Below, piece after piece: positions 1 to 11,550 of a stretch of DNA of 64,000 bases (within the stretch, counting starts at the first letter, position 1; the number at the start of each line of letters is the position of its first letter). The position numbers and the translations under genes were made by a program. The notes below the pieces were generated by a model. That model worked only from the letters and a program-made list of their open reading frames with translations, was not told the origin of the DNA and did no database searches. Source of the stretch: Adineta ricciae (taxonomy: Eukaryota; Rotifera; Eurotatoria; Adinetida; Adinetidae); contig CAJNOJ010000057.1 of NCBI GenBank assembly GCA_905250025.1, forward strand, positions 186,001-250,000, given 5' to 3'.

Positions 1-611
1 GCTGTTACCTCTCTTTCTCTCTACTCGCGTTCAAATGAAAAAAAAATTATCTCGATTATAAACGATTTACTTCCTGTTGCCTTGTTTAAAAGTATTGATC
101 TGATTCGAACGCGAAGAGACAGCACGTATGTTACATGTCAAGATGAATTCAACCTTCAATCAAAGGTTTAAGCATGAATAAAGAAAGTCAAATAAGTAAG
201 ATGAGATGTGTTGAGAAGAAATAATAGGGTCATTACACACCTTGATCGAATAGAGCACATCGCCGAGAAACAAATAAAAAGATAAATGCAGATCTCAATT
301 CGATAAGAACTTTTTCGTTGACTAGTAGTCATATAGTTTTATCTTTTCATTATTGTTTTATATTTGAAAAGAATGTCAGAATATTCAACATTCTCACCAT
401 TACATTCTGAGCATAGTGGTAAAGCCGATAGAAAAATTTGTTTTTATGTGGCTTCTTTTATAGAGATAGATACTCTGCTGTAGTCAAACGTCTATATTGC
501 TAGTAAATTTTAGTTTTACTGATCGCTAATTCGCTATTTGTTCGTTTCTCGATAGGAAATCAAGATGTTGTTTGTTTCTTTGTTTTAGCAGAATCTCCTC
601 ATACACCATTC
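1..611. other. Upstream intergenic region
   Basis: AT-rich leader of the phosphodiesterase gene. No convincing open frame on either strand and no recognisable RNA gene. It presumably holds the promoter and 5' UTR, but I see no clear TATA element close to the start codon. Confidence 0.5.
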
Positions 612-2060
612 TTGATGAATCAGAATAACGGACAAGTGCCATTGACTATTCCACACACCATTGCGTTACAAGATGACGTCGAAATCAAGAAAGAAACGAC
701 TATAACTGTAAAGAGAAGAAAGACTAATATTGAACGATTGCTTTTGATACTTGCAATCCTGATTCTAATTGCCACTATTATTGTTTTGATATTAGTTGTT
801 ATTAGACTGCCGCCCAAAGGCAACACAACAGGTAAATTCTCAATAGAGACTGTCGGGTCATAAAAACACTCTGTTCTAGTTACTTACAACAGAAAAGTGG
901 TGTTTATTATTGCTGATGGCATATCCGCTGATACATTAGAGAGGTTACCTGTTCCTAATATTAGAAAAATTCAAGAAACTGGCCGATATAAAAGAGCATA
1001 TGTCGGAGGTGACATTGGCACATATTCTCAGACTGTAACAATATCCGCGCCTGGCTATATGAATTTGATTACAGGTACCTGGGGCAATAAACACAATGTT
1101 TATGACAATGTAGTCAACAATCCGAACTACAATTACAAGAATATTTTTCGATTAGTTAAAGAACAGCAACCAGCAAGAACGATTGCTATCTTCTCTACTT
1201 GGATTATTAATCGTATTCGATTGGTTGGCGAAGGTTTAACAAGCGCCGGAAATCTCATGTTTAATTACAAATATGATGGCTACGAATTAGATTCAGGCGC
1301 ATATCCACACGATTCGAATAGTCTTTATATTTATAACATTGACGAACGTGTTGTTAATGAAACAGCGAAATGTATTAGAGATAACGGTCCGGATGTCTCA
1401 TGGGTGTACTTGCAATACACGGATGACATTGGACATAAATATGGTGACAGTGAACAGATGAATCAAGCCGTTGAATATGTCGATCAACAAGTCGGACGAA
1501 TTTATGAAGCAATTCAATATCGACAAGCAAATTACAAAGAAGAATGGCTACTTGTTTTAACAACAGATCACGGTCGAGATGCAAATACTGGTAAAAACCA
1601 CGGTTCTCAAACCGAAAGAGAAAGAACGACTTGGATAGTAACGAATTATCATGATACTAATCGTTATTTCGACGAATATCAACCGGCTATTGTCGATTTC
1701 ATGCCGACGATGATGAGATTTTTAAAATTAAAGATTCCAATTGAATCCGAAAAAGAACTAGATGGTATTCCATTAATCGGTGACGTTTCATTAGTTAAAC
1801 CTGAAGTTAGTTTATCTGGAAGCACATTAAATGTTCGATGGAAGTCGTTAGCTAAGGCAGGAAATGTTAAAGTATGGTTAACCACGACAAATGCATACAA
1901 GAACGGATTGACCGACGATTATAAATTGCTTGGTACTGTGCCAGTAACTAATGAACAAGCTGTGTTCAACATAACACAGTACCAATCCAACTTTTACAAG
2001 ATTGTTTTGGAAGGAGAATACAATACGGTTAACAAATGGATAGTTCAATCGCGTGGTTAA
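612..2060 (+). CDS. Membrane-anchored type I phosphodiesterase / nucleotide pyrophosphatase-like protein
   Basis: Two exons, 612-831 and 880-2060, joined in phase 1 across a 48-nt GT-AG intron, give about 466 aa. A basic cytoplasmic stretch (KRRKTNIER) is followed by one hydrophobic helix at residues ~43-65, so this is a type II membrane protein with an extracellular catalytic domain. Alkaline-phosphatase-superfamily signatures are visible: VVFIIADG (first metal Asp), SAPGYMNLITG (nucleophile region), TDDIGHKYG and TTDHGRDANTGKNHG (metal ligands). The family cleaves phosphodiester or pyrophosphate bonds with two zinc ions; the substrate here is unknown. The join is decisive: only the acceptor at 879 keeps frame and restores the core strand that ends in the metal Asp. 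It converges on the M28 peptidase gene. Confidence 0.88.
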
Positions 2061-2272
2061 AAAAACTCAGGATGAAACATATTCGACTTTTTTTCTGTCG
2101 TTACTATTTATGTCCTGAATAGTGAGTTGTACGTTTTCTGCAGTTTCTATGTTCGTGAGTTGAAAATAAAATCACCTTCTAGCTTCCTGCACACAATCAG
2201 AACAAAGAGATCGTTATTTATACGTTTATTTTTCATTACACTTCTCCAAATTTGAAAAAAGAGGGAATAATG
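2061..2272. other. Convergent intergenic spacer
   Basis: Short AT-rich spacer between two genes that end towards each other. It probably carries both 3' UTRs and poly(A) sites. Confidence 0.5.
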
Positions 2273-3999
2273 TCAATTGTAAGGCATTCCAAAGTATTCA
2301 TTGATGGGATTGTATTCGTATTTCAATGGTAATGATTGTTTTTCAAGCTGTTGTATTTCTCTCGTTGGATATAACCATGCTTTCAAATCAGATTGTTGAC
2401 CGAGATTTTCAATAGCATAAGCACTTGCTTGAACCATTTTCTCCAGAGCAAATTTATTGATATTCGTCGTTTTATCACAAGCTTTGTGGTAACATACGTC
2501 AAGTCGAATACCCGAAGTTCCACCGAGGCCTGGACCAAGCATAGACTCGTATCGATTACGTTGTTCAACTGTCTTCGCTCCATCTGCGCCCGAGAAAAGA
2601 CCACCTGCGGCGACACCAGCAGCTAAAAATGGACCGTAATCACTACGACCATCGAACTTTGTATTGTCCCACGGTAAACTATTCTTGGTGAACCAATCTT
2701 GAAATAATGTACTCATTTTGTTACTTCCAGGTTTAGCAGCTGCTGGGGTGGATGTCGGAGCTGTTTTGCCATCGTAAATACCGAAAATAAAGTTTGGTGA
2801 CCCGATCATATCTAAATTGATGTTGACGAGATAATCCGTAATGCGTTCACCGACAACAGTAGATTTTTTTGCTTCCGATACGTGAAAACTAGAACCGAGA
2901 AGTCCTAATTCTTCTGCACCCCACCAACAAAAACGCACACGATATGCGTATGAAGTGTAACCTTCTGTTTGCATCAGACGAGACAGAGCAGCAGCCAGAG
3001 CAAGATTGCCAGCACTACCACTGCCTGATAAAGACAGAAAAACAAGAGTTCATTGAAATGAAGGTAACCGCGATTCGATGTCTTACCATTGTCATTGATA
3101 CCTGGTCCTGCAGTGACACTATCGCTGTGACTACCGATTAAAATGGTTTGTGTTGGGTCACCGGTGCGTGTGTCAGCACAGATATTTCCAACTGAATCTA
3201 GCGGAGCAGTAGCGATTGTTAAACCCACGTTGACAGTTCGTGATGGATCATTGACTGCAGCGACGAGTGTTTCACCAAGATTGTACGATAAGAAGAGTGC
3301 TGGTACACGATTACTTGCACCGAGATTGATCGAGATAGGTTGAGTACCACCAGAAGCTCGTCCATCGTTGTAGATCAACAGTGCTGCGACTTTGAATTGA
3401 GTAGCAAGACGAGCTTTCTCCTCAAACGTACAATCGCCTCGTTTAACAATAGCTACCCGATTGGCGACGGATGGCTGTGCTGCATTCCAATCAGCTTCTG
3501 AACAGGCTAGATTTGGAATCGCAACAAGTGGAATGTTGTTCGACAGAGAAACCGATGTCGAGTATTGTACATGATAGAAGTCTGCAACGGCCAGATTTGT
3601 TGAATAAGTATGTGTTTTGACAACTCCATTCGTGACTGAGACTAGTGTTGGATTGCGAAGAAGTTTAAAATTGCCTCGCGAAAAGAATTGCTTTGTCACG
3701 ATGAAATTTGTGTTCTCTGCAAGGTAACCAGTGATGTAATCCAAAGTACGATTGAAACCCGTGGTGTTTACAGCTCGATTTCCATTCGTATCTGTTGCAA
3801 TACTCTGTAAAGCATCGAGATGATTTAAAACATCACTGATTTCGATCGCGGAAGCATATCGAGCCTTGGGAACTTGATCATTATCTACACTCATCGCTGC
3901 AATCAGCGCAGCACATTCGAAAACACATCCAATAAGAACGAGCGTTCGCCACATCGCCAACAGTATAACAAAAATATAAGAAACAGACTTATTTTTCAA
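2273..3999 (-). CDS. Secreted M28 zinc aminopeptidase with PA domain
   Basis: Two exons, 3087-3999 and 2273-3024, with an intron at 3025-3086, encode 554 aa. A hydrophobic N-terminal segment (residues ~8-35) is a signal peptide or anchor. A protease-associated (PA) domain follows at ~150-245 (ERARLATQ-type region with IYNDGRASGG). The M28 catalytic part has the ligands in order: HSDSV, GINDNGSG (bridging Asp, created by the splice), GAEELG (catalytic and metal Glu), INLDMIGS and CYHKACD (last His). The layout matches yeast aminopeptidase Y / Streptomyces-type leucine aminopeptidases, which remove N-terminal residues from peptides. Likely secreted or lysosomal. The intron is certain because it restores the GSG after the metal Asp. 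Confidence 0.9.
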
Positions 4000-4492
4000 A
4001 GATTTATAAAGATGATCGAACTATTTTATTGCTACTCTATTGATCTGAGTTTATGAGAATGTAATCCTTATCAATTTATATTGTTTCTAATAATAAAATA
4101 TTTTATTATCAAAACACTTCAATATCCCTGCATCATTATGAAACATCGTATTTTGAGATCATCCTCAAAACGTGCTCGTCTACCTGGTTATACTTTGAAG
4201 CCAAAAAAGTACTGAACATGTTCGGTTTACATTTCATGTGATATTCGAAGAATGTCTCATAGTTACTAGTCTGTTTAGACTTTAGATAGAATATCAAAAA
4301 ACGTGACACTGTCATTCGACAACGCATTTGCATAGTTGACTATCAAAATACAAACGGCTATGTTTAGAAAGATTTTATAACACACAAAACATTGTTTTCT
4401 CTTGTTTTTATTCTACCATAAAATGCAAAGGAAGAAGTCTTAAATTAGAAAAAAAAAGCTCGCAAAATTATTTGTACGGATTAGAATATTGT
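4000..4492. other. Intergenic region
   Basis: AT-rich, with an unconvincing 65-codon minus-strand open frame near 4136-4333 that has no recognisable motif. It probably contains the 3' UTR of the isochorismatase gene and the promoter of the M28 gene. Confidence 0.4.
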
Positions 4493-5152
4493 TCAAGCAT
4501 GTTTGTTTTCTCGAAGAAATTCTTCTGTCGAAACCAATTTTGCATAAGCGAATCCGAGTGCAGCCATAAACGCAGCATGTGCATACTCTGCAGGAACTTG
4601 AACACCGTTGAATTCTAAATCTCGGGAAGCACAAGCATCATGAATAAGCACGCATTTATAACCAAAATCATTCGCAGCACGAGTTACTGCATCGACACAC
4701 ATGTGACTCATCGCACCACATATAACTAAGTCACGAATGCCATTACGATCGAGAATTTCTTTAAGTTTTGTATCCCGGAAGGAATTGACTTGGTTCTTCA
4801 ACACGACATCTTCGTCTTCTCGATTTTGTACCTTTTCATGGATTTCCGCTCCTTTCGAACCGGGTGTAAAGAACGGAGCATCAGCTGTTGGAAATTCATG
4901 ACGAATATGAACGACTAAATCACCTGCTGTACGCGCGGCTGCTAATAATCGAGCTGCATTATCCGCCGCGGCTTCCATACCATGCAAAGTCCATTTCCCA
5001 TTAGGAAAATAATCATTTTGAATATCAACGAGAAGTAATGCTCGTTGTGATTTACTCTCATTTGTTACTAATGGCTTGTTAATATCTTCCGTAGTTAAAT
5101 GAGCTAAATCTTCGATTTCTTCGGAACGATGAAGTGGGGGCTGGTCAACCAT
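4493..5152 (-). CDS. Isochorismatase-family cysteine hydrolase
   Basis: Intronless 219-aa protein without signal peptide. The catalytic triad of the family is visible: Asp in LLVDIQNDYF (~residue 44), Lys in VLKNQVNSF (~119) and the nucleophilic Cys in MSHMCVDAVTR (~151). A cis-peptide-type GAMSHMC precedes the Cys. The family hydrolyses amides or imidates such as nicotinamide, N-carbamoylsarcosine or isochorismate; I cannot choose the substrate. An N-terminal extension of ~38 residues precedes the core. The lack of introns in a genome where most neighbours have several, plus strong similarity to bacterial-type sequences, suggests acquisition by horizontal transfer, but this is inference. Confidence 0.9.
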   Translation of the reverse strand: MVDQPPLHRSEEIEDLAHLTTEDINKPLVTNESKSQRALLLVDIQNDYFPNGKWTLHGMEAAADNAARLLAAARTAGDLVVHIRHEFPTADAPFFTPGSKGAEIHEKVQNREDEDVVLKNQVNSFRDTKLKEILDRNGIRDLVICGAMSHMCVDAVTRAANDFGYKCVLIHDACASRDLEFNGVQVPAEYAHAAFMAALGFAYAKLVSTEEFLRENKHA

Positions 5153-5338
5153 TGTTTATTCGTTAAGAACTGAGCTAAACTGCTTTTTCTCTCTCTCCTT
5201 TATGTTATGTCAGTCATGCGAATATGTGTCGATACCGGATCACCAATAGCTTTCATTTGTTAAGACTCACAATGACGTTTAGTGACATCTTTTAGTTTAA
5301 ATGGAACGTTCATCGAATAAACAACAACAAAAAAAAAC

Positions 5339-5695
5339 TTATTTTGAACAATGTCGACGAACAAAAAAGAGTTCACAGTTAGTCGAGACTCCGTAATCTT
5401 GCACGCGTCGATTGTTGTTCAATAATTGCCGTCGATCCGATGTTGACAGGGCATATTTCTTCCAAATCGTTTTCCAATTGATCTTCTTTTCGACAAAACG
5501 TTCCGTAATTGCTTTCTTCAATTGAAAAACACGAGCATCTTGAGAAATTTGAACGTTAATTAAAGAATTGTCAAAACGTCGAATAGAAATGAGTAATGCA
5601 GGAGAGGATTTCGAAAAAGTTTCTTTTGAAGACTTCTTGGCTATAATAGTAGATAAGCAAGAATAGATGTCGGTGAGAAATTCTTCGTGTGACAT
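5339..5695 (-). CDS. SNRNP25: U11/U12 snRNP 25 kDa protein (minor spliceosome)
   Basis: 118-aa intronless frame. The central to C-terminal part matches the ubiquitin-like domain of the U11/U12 25K protein: a basic helix region INWKTIWKKYALS followed by RRVQDYGVSTNCELFFVRR, the strongly conserved end of this family. The human protein is of similar size. It is part of the U11/U12 di-snRNP that recognises U12-type introns, so it implies that this animal keeps a minor spliceosome. Its ATG lies only 6 nt after the stop codon of the GTF2H5 gene and in the same frame, which suggests one dicistronic transcript. Confidence 0.8.
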   Translation of the reverse strand: MSHEEFLTDIYSCLSTIIAKKSSKETFSKSSPALLISIRRFDNSLINVQISQDARVFQLKKAITERFVEKKINWKTIWKKYALSTSDRRQLLNNNRRVQDYGVSTNCELFFVRRHCSK

Positions 5696-5701
5696 CGTAA
5701 G

Positions 5702-5920
5702 TTATTTCGCTTGAGTAGAATCGTAAGAAATGCGATCGATTTGTTCTTGTAACTTTTCCTTTATGTTTGCAACAGCCGATATTTGAACAAATAAATGTTG
5801 CTCATCTAATTTATGTAGAATAAACTTCTCTCCGAATGCTAATGAATCGTCTAAGTAAACTAAATATTGAATCACCGCTGGATCACATTTGATCAACGAG
5901 CCTTTCACAACATTCACCAT
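5702..5920 (-). CDS. GTF2H5: TFIIH subunit TTDA / p8 (GTF2H5, Tfb5)
   Basis: 72-aa protein of exactly the size of the family (71-72 aa in animals). It starts MVNVVKGSLIKCDPAVIQYL and continues with YLDDSLAFGEKF and the Val/Ile-rich strand, all hallmark positions of TTDA. It stabilises TFIIH and stimulates XPB ATPase in nucleotide excision repair. Single coding exon. A sequence like a splice donor (gtaagtc on the minus strand, near 5951) upstream and an AG one base before the ATG suggest a short 5' UTR intron or a trans-splice acceptor. It is immediately upstream of SNRNP25. Confidence 0.9.
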   Translation of the reverse strand: MVNVVKGSLIKCDPAVIQYLVYLDDSLAFGEKFILHKLDEQHLFVQISAVANIKEKLQEQIDRISYDSTQAK

Positions 5921-6119
5921 ACTTCGTCAACGATTAATCAATGAATAATGACTTACCGACCGGTCCAGTTTCATATGAGAAAACACTCACCAATTGTCTT
6001 TCGATTTCACGACATCTGTCGAATGTCGTCTGCGAGAGAAAAATCGGCGACAGCGTCTCCGCTATAAGGTAAATACTTCCTCTCTCGCTCTCTAAGCACG
6101 TGTCTTGGTCAATTGTCAT

Positions 6120-7048
6120 TCTCTAGTGATCTGTCGGCGCATGCGATCTTTTTATTTGACCATAATCACGTTCTTGTCAATAGTGAAAGAAAAAAATGAC
6201 TTCGTTTTGTTTGTTCGAAGATAATTGGCCTTCGACTTTAGTCTTAATCTGACTTCCGAGTGGTATAGAATGAAAAGTTATTAATTGTTCTTTTTTTTTC
6301 GCTTCTATTCGAACTGACAGGGTTTGAACATTGAGCTCATAGACTAAAAGCGATCGATCTCTTACGTGCGTCCTTGTGACAGCCAAAATCAATATTATTA
6401 GTAATTAAAAAGCACTCAACATTTGTTTAGAGAACTTTGAAAATTTCGATTGAATTTCTAATTATAATTGCTTGTAATTTATCATGGAGTATGTTGAATT
6501 ATCAAGGATTATGTAATAACTTCGCGTATATTCACATTTAAATAATTGATTATGTCATGTAAGGGAGAAAATTCATTTTCTTTTTCATTTCGATTAACCA
6601 GACAGATGATTCTGATGAATAAGATCGCAGAAAATAAAGATCTTTTCTAATTAGTCATCGTCGTCGTACAATGGACGCAAGAGAATGACGTAAGATCAAT
6701 GAATACCTGTGTTGAATGGAAATGCTCAAGTATTGTCTCTCACTTTTTTGTCTGAAATCATCCAACGTGTCGATTAGCAAGGTTAATGTTCAAGACATGT
6801 GAAGCAGAAAATGAATTTATGATATATGTTCTCTGGCATGAAGGGATTTGCAATGACACAATTAGAAAAAGAAAAGACGTTTTATTCGAACTAAGCAATA
6901 CCTGAGTGCGCACATATTTGTTGTTACTTGAATAGTTTATCGTAGAAAAAAGAGAGAGAGAGAGAAACACCAAATCAATCATTTGCACAGAAAAAATGAA
7001 CAGAATGAGTTCGTTCACCGGATCGAAATTATGACACTGCGAGAGAAT
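6120..7048. other. Intergenic region
   Basis: About 0.9 kb between GTF2H5 and the 3' end of the Ig-domain gene. AT-rich, with a short GA run near 6950-6965. The short open frames here (for example 6177-6392 and 6758-7018 on the minus strand) are low-complexity and have no motif. Confidence 0.4.
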
Positions 7049-9541
7049 TTATATTGATTGAATCCAATAGACAAATAAACTCAATAACCACCACCATGTC
7101 CAAGTAGATCGCTGTTTTTCTGAATGCGATAGGAGAATGCCGTTGAATTCTATATTCAATCCGAGAATGAAAATGAGGAAAAGAAGATTGACATAGTTAC
7201 CGGTTGTACTCGCTTGGTTTTTCTGCCTTTTTGCTGATTTGTTCATTAATAATGCTGTACGACCATTTCGATTGATCTCATCCGAAGAAAATTTCTGTTT
7301 CACTCGTCGAACTCGTGGCACTACAAATGAAATAAACAAAGAGAAAAACAAAGAAACTTTACTCCTACTCTGTTGAATGTCAACATGAGCAGATTTCGAT
7401 CCTAAGAGATTTTCAGCATGGCATTCGTACTGTCCAAATTGATGTTCATTTATATCCTTAACAAAATAAAACCATGAATTTGCATTTCTAATCGGTCCAA
7501 TCACATACCATAATAGTCATCAGCGATTCGGAACATTGATCATCAATAGTTCGACTTTTGACATTGATATTAATATCGACAATCGTTTGATTGTCTCTTC
7601 GCCAATAGACATCGTGTACTTGAGGAATCGAACATACTCGACATTGAACTATCACTGTTTCATGCGGTAAAATTCTTATTTTCTCATTCAATATTAATAC
7701 ATGAGGGGCATCTAAATAGGATTATGTAAGACTTCGAAACGAGCTTGATTATCATAATTAAACGTCAATCAATAAGGCGACATTACTCTTAGCCTTAATT
7801 GAATAGTATATGTGTGAGAAGAGTGTTTTATACGTACACTGAACAGTAACATAGAAAGCACGACTGATCGATGCGTGGTACATATTCGAAACGATGCATT
7901 CGTATAAACCACTATCGGAGGATTGAATCGATGTTAAATACAAATCGTCGCTGTTATGAACATCTTCAATAGTAGAGTTTAGATCGTTTTGATAACAAGA
8001 GAAGTGTTCATTCTTACTTTTCGATTGTTTGAACTTATTCTTGAATATCCAACTGATGTTTACAGGTGGAATTGCGAATGCGTGGCACGAAAAATTCAAT
8101 GTCGAATTTTCCGGCGATGAAATACTTCCTTCCAGTGGATAATACGACACGAAATGAGGTGCGACTAAAAGTAAAAGTATTGCATAAACGGGCTAATCAA
8201 CTCCATCATGTTCACCTTTCATAATCCAAACAAAAATACTTTAGATATCACATAACTAACTCCTAGTTGGACGTATCGATCTCCAAAAGGTCAGCAAATC
8301 CTTTGTCCATACATATGGATCATTAACGCTAATTTATTGAGATGCCTGTCAAGATTATGATAGAGAAAGAGAATGCAATTAACACCAGTAGATACACACT
8401 ATGGAATCGTCTCAAAAAAAAAGAAGAAGAAGGAAAGATAAAGAATGATGAATCAATAGTCGCTTCCTATATTTATTGTTTTTTTATTCAGACAATCAAC
8501 ACTTCTATTGGAAAAAGACAAAAGCTATCAGTCGCGACTAATTTTATTAGTGAGCGAGAATGAAGACTTACCCAGTATTTCAATCAAGAATGAGAACAAT
8601 TTCTCATCGTTGAACATACATGTGTAAAGGCCAGAGTCGTTCAAATTCACAGATTTCAATTTTAAGTCCAAGCGATTGGTCGAGAATTGTTTCAATTCAA
8701 TGTCAGATTGATGAATGAACAACTCCGAGCCAACTGATAATATATCGCCTGTCATCTGACGCATGAAGGATACCTGAAGAAAAGAAAAAGATTGTGTGTT
8801 AGTTTTCTGGTAAGTTTATTGATATAGACAGTTGTCAATTCTCAAGTATGATCAACATATGTTCAATTGTTAGGCGAAGAAAATTTTTCTTCATTAATTT
8901 GCTTTTTCTTTTTCTTTAATATGAATAATGATGAAGAGCTCTTGAGAAAGAAAATATATGTCCGAGCTGAGTCTAATTGTCATTGACCTATGAAATGATC
9001 AATCTATTGGACAATTCAATGCGTGTTACGCAAATCTGCTCATCGGGGATTTCGAAGAGTGGAATTGATTAAAAAGCAAAAGAAAACTTTCTTACACCTA
9101 TTATTATCATCAACGTGTGCGTGTTCTGATTAAAATAGGCCCTCGACGGTATGATGTATCAACACATGAACGAGTGATCGATGAAGAGAAAACCTTCAAA
9201 TCGAAAAGAACAATCCAAGAAGACGATATAGACATGTATCATTCGAATAGATGAGATATATGGATCGTTCTCGCGAAAGCAATAGATCACAAAAGAGATT
9301 TACGTTTCAAGTGTCACAATGCTCCACCTTCTTTCCTTCTTTCTTTCTTGTTTGATGTCTCAATTACCTGTTCGAGTTTGCCTTCATCAAATATGCATGA
9401 CATGGTAATGTCTTGGCCAACATCGGCTTTTAAGACTTGATGATTATGTTGATAATCATCTGTTGAGTAAATTTTGTTGAAAAAGAAGATAAAAATAATC
9501 AAAGATTGGATGAGAGAGTTAGAGACACACCACGACGGCAT
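7049..9541 (-). CDS. Three-Ig-domain, probably GPI-anchored cell-adhesion protein (lachesin/IgLON-like)
   Basis: Seven exons on the minus strand: 9368-9541, 8572-8773, 7838-8164, 7509-7711, 7363-7456, 7201-7320 and 7049-7149, all phases consistent, about 406 aa. Residues ~1-26 form a signal peptide. Three Ig domains show Cys pairs: MSCIF/LYTCMF, NFSCHA/LYECIV and VQCRVC/GQYECHAEN, each with the D-x-G-x-Y-x-C signature. The first domain has VSFMR where the family usually has a Trp. The C-terminus is hydrophobic (TWTWWWLLSLFVYW), as expected of a GPI signal. Lachesins and IgLONs act in neural adhesion and septate junctions. The first two introns are long (594 and 407 nt), common in neural genes. 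The exon 5 donor is ambiguous (7362 or 7368). Confidence 0.82.
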
Positions 9542-9564
9542 GACTGATGATTGAATGAATGCGA

Positions 9565-9640
9565 AACGAGAAGAGAGAGAGAGAGAAAGAGAAAGAGGAG
9601 AGTGTGAGCGAACGAGAGAGAGAGAAGGAACAGAGGAAAA
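9565..9640. repeat. GA/CT-rich simple repeat
   Basis: Interrupted (GA)n tract just upstream of the Ig gene start, on the minus-strand promoter side. No coding potential. Confidence 0.8.
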
Positions 9641-10052
9641 AGTCTTGCTTTTCTTCTGCTAAGGATTGTATGTCTAGTAAGATGGACGTTCGTGTGAGTG
9701 TGTATGTATAATTGTACCCTCTATTCTCTCTTGGACACACATTTATTTCATCTCATCCGCTTGCGGCACACAAATGAAGATGTGTGATGGACATTGGGCG
9801 TTGTTATGAAAGAAGAGAAGAAGAAAAACTTGTGTGCTCATTTCGTACTTTTCCTTTTCCTGTGCATTCATGTGGCAGAGGTGCAAATGACGATAATCAT
9901 CATCAATTTTTATTGTCGATGACACGTTTTCAAGTAGAGGAGACAAATTTCTTTTTTCCGATGAACTCTTCGATGTTATGGACAGCAGGCAAAAGAACAT
10001 GGATATTCTCAAACGAAACTTTTCTTCAAAAGGAAAGATAATTTCAGAAAGT

Positions 10053-11550
10053 TTATGTGAAATAAACACAAGTGTTACTCTGTTCTGCTGTTTGAGATAA
10101 TGTAAATATGATTTCATTTGAAAACAAATTTTCACTTAATTTGAGAAAAAGAAGAGTTTGATTTTGTGAGAAAATCTCTTCAATCACTTCTGCACTTTGA
10201 TTCGTAATATTATTTTTAGTCAAATCAAGATGTTTGAGCGTTTTATTCAGTCGTAATCCTTTCGCCAAAGCTGCCACACCATCATCACCAATATTATTAT
10301 CACTCAGGTGTATATACGTTAACGATTTGTTGATTTTTAACATCACAGACAGTTTCATCGCACCTGTACTGGATATTTGATTTCTTTGTATATACAAACA
10401 TTCTAAGGTTGTATTAACGTGTAATGCTAAGGCTATATACTCAACACCTTCGTCTCCGAGTTGATTATTAACTAGTCGAAGTTGCTTCAACGTTGAATTC
10501 GTCAACAGTGCTTTGCTAAGGCTTGCTGCACCAACCGATCCAATACTATTTTCACATAAACTAAGATCTTGCCAGTACGTATTTGTTGCTAATTCACTAG
10601 CAATAATATCGACATCTTCATTGCTCAAACTCTTTTCACGGAACTCAGCAAACTGAACGCTGGCTTTGTTATGAATTAAGTTTTCCAGTTCTGAATTGTG
10701 ATACGGTTTTTTCATATGAGAAGGATGTGGTGGGAGGAAAGGATACTTCGGTTCCACCTGTTTTAAATGTATAATGTGTAGATCAGGTGCAGCATTAGTT
10801 TCAGCTCGCACCTCAAATAATGTGCCTGGTATAATGACAACTTCATCTACTTCTGGAAAATATGAATGCTGACGAATTTGTTTGCCTGATCTACATTCAA
10901 TCGTGAATATAGTTCTCGTACCATTTCCACTTAAGAACTCGGCCGATTCGAGCATTCGAGGAGACTTTACACACGAACTAAAGACGATAAATAGGGATAC
11001 CAGGAAAAGAAATATCGACGAGAAAGTATTACTTTAGTCCCCACCATGTAATTGTACTTCCAACACGGTATCGTGAACTCAGGTCAACCTTGACACCAGA
11101 CCATACATTTTCTGTTATCGACGGTAATTTCTGTAAACCGGATAGAACCAACTTAAGGTAAGCAGTATATGGTGTCAAGAGACGACGATTTTGAGCACGA
11201 AGAGCACTATTCAAATGGAAATACAGTGACTGTTCACTTGGTTTCCATTCCATCGTACATAAATAAATAGCTGCAGATTCATCTTGAGTTAAACCATCCG
11301 CTGGATATTCCTTCGTTCTTTCTTTCGCTATCCTTGCATTATGTGTAATATCTGGAATTAAACCTTCCAATGGCTTCACACTAACGTCCAACGTTAGAAT
11401 GGAACATTTCAGATAAGCGTTAATTCTAGAATTGATCAGTTACTTCGAATGGATATCTAATGAAAAGTAAGATATTGATACTTACGGCGATAACATACGA
11501 TCTGATTCATTCTGTATATCCGAGAGACGTTGAATCGTGTAAACCGACAT
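10053..11550 (-). CDS. ADP-ribosyltransferase-like domain fused to leucine-rich repeats (copy A)
   Basis: Three exons, 11486-11550, 11033-11425 and 10053-10977, encode 460 aa. Residues ~60-230 match the arginine-type mono-ADP-ribosyltransferase fold: AAIYLCTMEW, VWSGVKVDL, GSTITWWGL with SCV after the splice, TIFTIEC and FPEVDEVVIIPGT. Residues ~280-445 are six or more RNI/NLRC-type leucine-rich repeats (LSLCENSIG, LRLVNNQLGDEG, LDLTKNNIT). The usual catalytic Arg (V-x-R-G-V) is Ser here, and the first Glu of the E-x-E is Val, so catalysis is doubtful. No signal peptide, so probably cytoplasmic. LRRs suggest a binding or sensor role. Bdelloids have many ART genes; function unknown. Confidence 0.85.

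Noticed and set aside
4136-4333. 65-codon minus-strand open frame between M28 and isochorismatase genes
   Set aside because: No homology cue, no splice or signal features; length expected by chance in AT-rich DNA.
5934-6119. 61-codon frame just upstream of GTF2H5 as a third cistron
   Set aside because: No recognisable sequence; likely 5' UTR with a donor-like gtaagtc.
7457-7508. Very short 21-nt intron in the Ig gene, using the nearer AG
   Set aside because: It would not restore the frame; the 52-nt intron to the AG at 7457-7458 does and gives the expected Ig motif.
9784-10041. 85-codon plus-strand open frame preserved in copy B
   Set aside because: Antisense to the ART 3' region; openness is explained by low divergence between copies.
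9743-10135. 130-codon minus-strand open frame, also open in copy B (21924-22322)
   Set aside because: It overlaps the end of the ART-LRR gene in another frame and runs through its 3' UTR; most changes between copies are nonsynonymous and no motif is seen.
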